Source: JBFKAV01 sp041621405 (lineage in GTDB: Bacteria; Pseudomonadota; Alphaproteobacteria; Rhodobacterales; Rhodobacteraceae). From it: DNA of 8,619 nucleotides. Below, one piece after another: positions 6,055 through 8,619 of the stretch. The notes under the pieces are model-generated. The model saw only the letters and a program-made list of their open reading frames with translations, was not told the origin of the DNA and did no database searches. The position numbers and the translations under genes are program-made. The stretch covers positions 1-8,619 of the forward strand of contig JBFKAV010000147.1 in assembly GCA_041621405.1 (NCBI GenBank), in the 5' to 3' direction. How positions within the stretch are numbered: the first letter of the stretch is position 1; each line of letters begins with the position of its first letter.

Positions 6055-6576
6055 CTAACCCTCCGAACAGGCCACAGCCATCACCGGGTCCTCGGGCGGC
6101 AATTCGCGCCAGTCGGCGCCCGTCACCGTCCCCTCCGGCCCGAACTCCGTCCCCTCGCGCAGGTCCGCCCGCCGCGCGCCATCGCAGTCGTAGAGCACCG
6201 GCACCGTCACCGTGCCCTGCCAGCGGGCGATCAGCAGCAGGTTCACCAGCCGCTGCGCCGGCGCCGCCTCGTGGGTCCTGATCGAGGCGCGGTCGACCGC
6301 GATGAACCGGTTCGTCAGCGGCACGACGTAGGTCCAGGGCCGCCACCAGGCGCTGTCCTCGCTCTTCCAGGCGACCTCGACGGTCGGCGGCAGCTGAGCC
6401 GCCATCCGCGGGAACCAGGAGTGCTCCGACCAGATCGCATAGCCCAGCATCGCCGCCCCGACGGTCACCGGCAGGATCCATTTCGGCAGCCGGATCCGCA
6501 GCACGCGGATGAGGAACAGCACGACACCCGCCGCCGCGAAGGCCGCCGCAACGGTGGCGATGAAATCGAGAAACAT
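6055..6576 (-). CDS. Hypothetical membrane-anchored protein, 173 residues
   Basis: I do not recognise this family. The protein begins with a hydrophobic helix (about 3-25), a short basic stretch (RVLRIRLPK) and a second helix (about 33-49). A soluble domain of about 120 residues follows, rich in tryptophan at first (VEVAWKSEDSAWWRPWTYVV) and containing FIAVDRASIRTH, a strand-rich core and VLYDCDGARRADLREGTEF. Two cysteines (131 and 170) could pair if the domain faces the periplasm; that would need an N-in, N-in hairpin topology that I cannot settle. The start at 6576 is preceded by AAGGGGGAGG. The TGA of the CBS/DUF294 gene ends 20 bases upstream, and two bases separate it from the receiver gene, so it belongs to the same operon. 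Its constant company suggests a sensor or scaffold role, which is inference only. Confidence 0.82.
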   Translation of the reverse strand: MFLDFIATVAAAFAAAGVVLFLIRVLRIRLPKWILPVTVGAAMLGYAIWSEHSWFPRMAAQLPPTVEVAWKSEDSAWWRPWTYVVPLTNRFIAVDRASIRTHEAAPAQRLVNLLLIARWQGTVTVPVLYDCDGARRADLREGTEFGPEGTVTGADWRELPPEDPVMAVACSEG

Positions 6577-6596
6577 GGTCCTCCCCCTTCCGGCGC

Positions 6597-8417
6597 TCAG
6601 CCGAGCAACCCCTTCCCCTGCCCCACGGCGGACTGCATCGTGCGCACCACCACGAAGGCGTCGCGCAAATGGCTCCGCTCGAAGTCCGAGAGGTCCGCCG
6701 GCGCCATGAAGTTGTCGGGCTTCGCCCCCTCCTTCACCCGCTTCGCCTGGTGCTCGAGCCGCATCTCGGCGATGAGGTCGTAGGCGTCGATCAACGAATG
6801 CCCGCCCGACGACGACACCACGCCCTGGTCCTCCGCCGCCTTCAGCCGCGCTCGCGTGTTGACCGCCCGGATCCTGCCCTGCAGCGCGTAGACGCGGCCG
6901 AGGTCCACCACCGGCACGACGCCGTTCATCTTCAGATCCAGCCGGTCCTTGTGTTCGCCCGAGCGGATCGTGGCGAAACCCCTGAGCAGCCCCAAGGGCG
7001 GCGTGTGCTTCAGCGAATTCGCGATCATGTGCGCCACGAAGATCGTGTTCTTCGAGGCCTGCTCCAGCGTCTCGGCCTGGAGGTTGCCGAACAGCGCGTT
7101 CTCGCCACCGATCGGGCGCAGGTCGAACATCACCGAGGCCAGCATCTGCGCCTCGGGCGAGGGCGTGGCGATCCAGCCCTTGAAATACTTCCGCCACACC
7201 TTGGCGGGCTGCCGCCAGCGCGGGTTCGTGGCCATCATGTCGCCGGGGCAGTAGACGTAGCCGCATTCGGCGAGCCCGTCGGAAACGATCTTGGCGAGGT
7301 CGGCGAAATAGGCGTCGTCGGCCTCGGTCACCGCATCGTCGAGGATCAGGCAGTTGTCCTGGTCGCTGACCCCGGTCTGCTCCTGCCGTCCCTGGCTGCC
7401 GCAGGCGAGCCACAGGTAGGGCACCGGCGGCGGCCCGAGCTCGGCTTCCGCGAGCTTCAGGAGCCGCCGCGTCACCGCGTCGGCCACGTCGGTGATCAGC
7501 CGCGTGACCACCTCGTGCCGGTTGCCCGCGGCCACCAGCTGCACCAGGAGCTGCGGGATCCGTCCCGCGGCCGCGGACATCTCCGCCACGCTCTCTGCCA
7601 CTGCCACGTCTCGGATGAGCTGCGCCGAGCTCACCGCCTGGAACCGCGTCAGGTCAGTCTGGGTGATGATGCCAAGGAGCCGTCCGTCCTCGGCGATCGG
7701 CAGGTGCCCGACCCGGCGCTCCAGCATCACGTGCAGCACGTCCGAGCCGAGCGCGGTGGGCGGCAGCGCCTCGGGCCGCGGCGTCATCACGTCGCGCACC
7801 GGCCGGCCCACGTCCAGCGCCTCGGCCACCGCGCGGTTGGCCAGATCGCGCACGGTGACGATGCCGACCAGCTTGTTGTCCTCGACGACGCCGAGGCAGG
7901 AGATGTGTCGGTCGCGCATAGTCCGGGCAACCTCGAGGATCGGCGTCTCGGGCGAACAGGTCGCCGGATCGGCGGCCATCAGGTCGGTGACCAGAAGCGT
8001 GGAGAGATCCGCCCGCTTGCCCTCGGCAGGGCGCGAGCGGTCAAAATACCGCGCGAAGGTCGGGAAGTCGGCGTTGAGGCGGCGGAACTCCTCCGTCGGC
8101 AGGATCAACAGCGACGTGGCCTGTACCGCGCGGGCGGTGGTCATCGCCTTGCCATCCCGCGTCAGGCCGCGCTCTCCGAATGTGTTGCGGGTCTCGAGCA
8201 GCGAGACCTGCACGCCGTTCGCGTCGGTGATCTCCACCGCGCCCTGCTCGATCAGGTAGAGGCCTTCGAGCGTGTCGCCGAAGCGGTAGATCACCTCGCC
8301 GGCGGCGACCTCCCTGCGGCCGAAGGAACCGGCGACTCGCGCCAGCTCGTCCTGCGGCAGGGCATCGTAGGGGTGGACGGATTCGAGAAAGCGGGCGGTG
8401 GGGTCTGTGGTGTCCAT
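6597..8417 (-). CDS. cNMP-binding / CBS-pair / DUF294 nucleotidyltransferase-like protein
   Basis: The product has 606 residues with four parts. A cyclic-nucleotide-binding fold covers about 12-125 (GEVIYRFGDTLEGLYLIEQG, then FGERGL). A CBS pair covers about 145-260, each repeat ending in a VGIVTVRDL or LGIITQTDL block. A nucleotidyltransferase-like DUF294 domain (PF03445) lies at about 300-440, with the GlnD-type motif GSQGRQEQTGVSDQDN at 340-355, including Asp352 and Asp354. The C-terminal helical DUF294_C region (PF10335) lies at about 455-600. CBS pairs commonly sense adenosine nucleotides, and the D-x-D motif suggests nucleotidyl transfer, but no reaction is proven for the family. In the cNMP fold the usual phosphate-binding arginine seems to be missing (KAMTTARA). 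The ATG at 8417 is preceded by AAGGCAGG; the in-frame extension to 8534 overlaps the symporter end and is non-coding. Such genes commonly accompany acetate-type symporters. Confidence 0.93.
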   Translation of the reverse strand: MDTTDPTARFLESVHPYDALPQDELARVAGSFGRREVAAGEVIYRFGDTLEGLYLIEQGAVEITDANGVQVSLLETRNTFGERGLTRDGKAMTTARAVQATSLLILPTEEFRRLNADFPTFARYFDRSRPAEGKRADLSTLLVTDLMAADPATCSPETPILEVARTMRDRHISCLGVVEDNKLVGIVTVRDLANRAVAEALDVGRPVRDVMTPRPEALPPTALGSDVLHVMLERRVGHLPIAEDGRLLGIITQTDLTRFQAVSSAQLIRDVAVAESVAEMSAAAGRIPQLLVQLVAAGNRHEVVTRLITDVADAVTRRLLKLAEAELGPPPVPYLWLACGSQGRQEQTGVSDQDNCLILDDAVTEADDAYFADLAKIVSDGLAECGYVYCPGDMMATNPRWRQPAKVWRKYFKGWIATPSPEAQMLASVMFDLRPIGGENALFGNLQAETLEQASKNTIFVAHMIANSLKHTPPLGLLRGFATIRSGEHKDRLDLKMNGVVPVVDLGRVYALQGRIRAVNTRARLKAAEDQGVVSSSGGHSLIDAYDLIAEMRLEHQAKRVKEGAKPDNFMAPADLSDFERSHLRDAFVVVRTMQSAVGQGKGLLG

Positions 8418-8437
8418 CGGGCCTGCCTTCGGGAGAA

Positions 8438-8463
8438 GGGGCGCGCCCCGAGAGGCGCGCCTC
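8438..8463. repeat. Two adjacent 12-bp palindromes with GGCGCGCC cores
   Basis: GGGGCGCGCCCC at 8438-8449 and GAGGCGCGCCTC at 8452-8463 are each perfectly self-complementary, and their shared GGCGCGCC cores are 14 bases apart. They lie in the gap between the symporter and CBS/DUF294 genes, about 20 to 46 bases before the latter's start codon. They could be paired protein-binding sites or fold in the mRNA. Chance is possible in sequence this rich in G and C. Confidence 0.4.
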
Positions 8464-8472
8464 GTAGGGGCC

Positions 8473-8499
8473 CGGCCCGCGCGAGCGCTGCGCGGGCCG
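8473..8499 (-). terminator. Strong GC hairpin just after the symporter gene
   Basis: CGGCCCGCGC at 8473-8482 and its exact reverse complement at 8490-8499 form a 10-bp stem with a seven-base loop, beginning nine bases after the symporter stop on the minus strand. No T-run follows. It may therefore act as a partial terminator, or as a barrier protecting the 3' end of the symporter mRNA, and so lower expression of the signalling genes relative to the transporter. Confidence 0.45.
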
Positions 8500-8508
8500 C
8501 GGTCTCGT

Positions 8509-8619
8509 TCAGTGGCCGGTCGCGCCGCCCGCACCGCGCGGGACGCGGATCGATTCGACCAGTTCCTGCACCTCCTGCGGCGGCTCCTGGGTCATGCCGG
8601 AGACCACGTAGGCCACCAC
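8509..8619 (-). CDS. Sodium/solute symporter (acetate-type, SLC5 family), C-terminal fragment
   Basis: Only the last 36 residues are in the window; the gene continues beyond base 8619. The fragment ends a membrane helix (VVAYVVSGMT) and continues with PPQEVQELVESIRVPRG and a short Gly/Ala tail ending in histidine, before the TGA at 8509-8511. This tail, with the P-P-x-E-V-x-x-L-V-x-x-I-R-x-P pattern, is what I recall for the ActP-related sodium:solute symporters encoded beside DUF4212 and CBS/DUF294 genes. The fragment is short, so the family call rests on this tail together with the neighbouring gene content. If correct, it is a polytopic inner-membrane importer of acetate or another small monocarboxylate, driven by sodium or protons. 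Expected DUF4212 and acetyl-CoA synthetase genes would lie further right. Confidence 0.72.
   Translation of the reverse strand: MVAYVVSGMTQEPPQEVQELVESIRVPRGAGGATGH

Noticed and set aside
6053..6481. N-terminal extension of the receiver gene to 6481
   Set aside because: It reads the 173-residue gene out of frame. The ATG at 6052 has a good GGAGG at seven bases and starts the standard receiver domain.
6577..7413. Long extension of the 173-residue gene to 7413
   Set aside because: It reads the DUF294 coding region in the wrong frame, giving Arg/Gly/Ala-rich sequence. The ATG at 6576 is followed by two plausible membrane helices.
7492..8259. 255-residue plus-strand frame opposite the CBS/DUF294 gene
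   Set aside because: Its Ser/Arg/Thr-rich translation is the usual complement-strand shadow of a GC-rich gene, and no domain or ribosome binding site supports it.
8418..8534. N-terminal extension of the CBS/DUF294 gene to 8534
   Set aside because: The extra 39 residues are basic and low in complexity, cross the hairpin-rich gap and overlap the symporter end. The ATG at 8417 has an AAGG-type ribosome binding site and begins the family-like N-terminus.

Overview
The window is very GC-rich chromosomal DNA with tightly packed genes. Its protein content points to an alphaproteobacterium, most likely of the Rhodobacteraceae; this is inferred from remembered protein family patterns, not from a search. 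There are nine protein-coding genes, two of them cut by the window edges. I see no tRNA, rRNA, CRISPR array, insertion sequence or phage gene. Most long open frames on the opposite strands are GC-driven shadows.

Left part, plus strand (1-745): the C-terminal half of a DUF899 thioredoxin-fold-like protein is joined by an ATGA overlap to a small four-helix DUF1761 membrane protein. A GC-rich inverted repeat lies where this pair converges on the next operon.

Molybdenum cofactor part, minus strand (768 to about 2731): a full-length XdhC/CoxI-type protein is followed, again through an ATGA overlap, by a molybdopterin-binding (MoeA/MogA-fold) protein. Together they look like a two-gene module that prepares or inserts the cofactor for a molybdenum hydroxylase encoded elsewhere. 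A good promoter candidate and a Shine-Dalgarno site lie just upstream and argue for a start at 2731 rather than at longer in-frame starts. The divergent gene is truA (2836-3603, plus), the tRNA pseudouridine(38-40) synthase. It has no visible ribosome binding site and may be leaderless.

Right part, minus strand (3579-8619): a transporter-linked signalling operon. In transcription order it holds the last 36 residues of a sodium/solute (acetate-type) symporter; a 91-bp gap rich in inverted repeats; a cNMP-binding/CBS-pair/DUF294 nucleotidyltransferase-like protein; an unrecognised 173-residue membrane-anchored protein; a stand-alone CheY-like receiver; and a 696-residue membrane protein joining a PAS domain and a degenerate histidine-kinase core to an intact DEDDh (DnaQ-type) 3'-5' exonuclease. 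Spacings are 20 bp, 2 bp and a 1-bp overlap, so the last four genes are probably co-translated. Neighbourhoods with a symporter, a CBS/DUF294 protein and a DnaQ-like nuclease are known near acetate uptake genes in other proteobacteria. The version here, with a lone receiver next to a kinase-like protein that has lost its phospho-accepting histidine and ATP-binding residues, has no described mechanism that I know of. It is the most interesting part of the window.
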